Of a DNA stretch of 64,000 nucleotides, positions 62,984-64,000 are shown piece after piece. Under the pieces are notes generated by a model. It did not search any database, was not told where the DNA came from, and saw nothing but the letters and a program-made list of their open reading frames with translations. Origin of the DNA: Helicobacter cappadocius (GTDB lineage Bacteria; Campylobacterota; Campylobacteria; Campylobacterales; Helicobacteraceae); the NCBI RefSeq assembly GCF_030688855.1, contig NZ_JAUYZK010000007.1, forward strand, positions 1 through 64,000, written 5' to 3'. The position numbers and the translations under genes are program-made. The first letter of the stretch is position 1. Every line of letters begins with the position of its first letter.

Positions 62984-64000
62984 ACACATGAAGCTTATCT
63001 ATATTTTGATAAACAAAATCTTCTAAGCTCTTTTTATCATTGGATATTTTTTCACTCATCACTGCTTCAAGCATTTTGTGTAACATTTCCTTGATTTTCT
63101 TTCCTTTTGGTATTCCAAATGTTTGCAAATCATTTCCATCAAGCATCAAATCCTTGATATGAATGGGTTCTTTGTTCTCTATTATCTTTTGAAATTTTTC
63201 AAAAATCCCATGCAATTTCAAATGCTCATCTTCAGAGATTGGTTTTTTTGCATTCATTTGAGCGTTTTTGATTTCTAAAAATATTTTAAAGTTTTTCTCC
63301 CCCATCAAACTAAGGGATTGTTTTATCCATATCTTTTCATCTGCAAGCGATCTGTGCAAATGCTTCATAATGTCTAATATTGTCTTCTCTATCCATTTTG
63401 GAAATCTTAATCTCTGCAAAATTTTTATCCTCTGTGCTTCATCTACAATTCCAAAATAAAGCAAAACAATTATCCTTGTAATAGGATTTTTAGGACAATA
63501 AGGGATGATTTTTATCGCATCTTTGTAATAAGGATAATTGAGTTTATCTCCTGTGAGAGAAAATAAAATCACTTCATGATATTGATCAAGTATATCAAAT
63601 GCGAATTCTCCACAAAGAATGCCTTTAAGTTCCTCTGTTATCCTTTCTATCGAGATAAAACTCAAGAGTTCTTTGTGCTTAAAAATAGCCCTTGAAGTCT
63701 GTTCATTTATCTCAAAGCCAAATCTAGCAGAAAACCTCAAAGCCCGTAATATCCTTAAAGCATCTTCCTCAAATCGCTCGTTAGGATCTCTTATTGCGCA
63801 AATAAGCTGTTGTTTTAGATGATTTATTCCTTCATAAATATCCACGATTCCCCTATGAGGATGATAGGCCATCGCATTGATGGTGAAATCTCTCCTAGAG
63901 AGATCATCTATTAGCGTACTTACAAACTCCACTTCAAGCGGGGTGCGGTGGCTAGTATATTTGCCTTCTATTCGATAGGTGGTGATTTCGTATTTTTGTT
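62982..64000 (-). CDS. cca: CCA-adding/poly(A) polymerase family nucleotidyltransferase, 5' end beyond the window
   Basis: This class II nucleotidyltransferase adds or repairs the CCA end of tRNAs, or adds A tails. The frame continues past the ATG/GTG-like codon at 63932 to the right edge: YEITTYRIEGKY, then RTPLEVEF and DDLSRRDFTINAMAYHP, which are the family motifs downstream of the catalytic Asp pair, so that pair lies outside. Following motifs are IRDPNERFEEDALRILRALRF and RFGFEINEQT. About 340 residues are in view. All tRNAs with encoded CCA would make it a repair enzyme; poly(A) polymerase (as H. pylori HP0640 is annotated) cannot be excluded. Confidence 0.9.
   Translation of the reverse strand, partial: QKYEITTYRIEGKYTSHRTPLEVEFVSTLIDDLSRRDFTINAMAYHPHRGIVDIYEGINHLKQQLICAIRDPNERFEEDALRILRALRFSARFGFEINEQTSRAIFKHKELLSFISIERITEELKGILCGEFAFDILDQYHEVILFSLTGDKLNYPYYKDAIKIIPYCPKNPITRIIVLLYFGIVDEAQRIKILQRLRFPKWIEKTILDIMKHLHRSLADEKIWIKQSLSLMGEKNFKIFLEIKNAQMNAKKPISEDEHLKLHGIFEKFQKIIENKEPIHIKDLMLDGNDLQTFGIPKGKKIKEMLHKMLEAVMSEKISNDKKSLEDFVYQNIDKLHV

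Overview
The window is AT-rich chromosomal DNA from a Helicobacter species other than H. pylori (class Epsilonproteobacteria/Campylobacteria). This rests on gene content and on several blocks whose order matches H. pylori as I remember it: argS-tatA-gmk-chePep-nucT-flgH-pseF/G/H, tlpD-bioF-pbp1A, the DUF507 gene-carA, a NFACT-recN-nadK block, magIII beside flaA, and rpsU-fabG-acpP-fabF-accA. The species cannot be fixed from sequence alone. Accessory genes such as metE/metF, a methylarginine operon, a two-partner secretion system and a multihaem cytochrome suggest an enterohepatic type.

Layout. 1-3464: end of a type I restriction locus (hsdS tail, hsdR). 3514-13000: translation, Tat, ChePep, FlgH and the pseudaminic acid genes pseF-G-H-I used for flagellin glycosylation, then fur. 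13100-17600: the soluble zinc-binding chemoreceptor TlpD, a BioF-type enzyme and PBP1A. 17569-20772: a ddaH-permease-ctlX operon that would turn methylated arginine into citrulline and then ornithine. 21044-27700: DUF507-carA, then a reverse-strand operon of a J-domain protein, an unlisted 35-residue membrane protein, nadK, recN, a NFACT protein and a small acidic protein. 27773-29263: a TSUP exporter and a flavoprotein behind a perfect palindrome.

29355-33512 is the most unusual part. Two paralogous small exported peptides each carry a Sec signal, a shared double-glycine-like leader and a divergent hydrophobic Gly-rich tail. With them lie a secreted C39 cysteine peptidase, two related outer-membrane barrels and a small lipoprotein. 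No ABC exporter is present. The parts recall Fap amyloid export (FapD/FapF) and class II bacteriocin maturation, but the combination looks distinct.

33518-37957: mutY and a metE-metF pair. 38000-47701: a surface-protein cluster with a TpsA exoprotein, its TpsB transporter, and three near-identical small outer-membrane proteins; one of these is broken by two frameshifts and one has ATA where its siblings have ATG. 47722-53478: a small lipoprotein with a Fur-like site, hemE, a DAACS symporter, an outer-membrane protein with a tetrahaem cytochrome c, pepD and magIII. 53471-56762: a TPR-glycosyltransferase next to flaA. 56919-60581: the fatty-acid operon and rpsU. 60703-64000: a tRNA-Arg with an altered D-loop/T-loop contact, an autotransporter switched off by a 12-G tract inside its signal peptide, and the 5'-truncated cca gene at the right edge.
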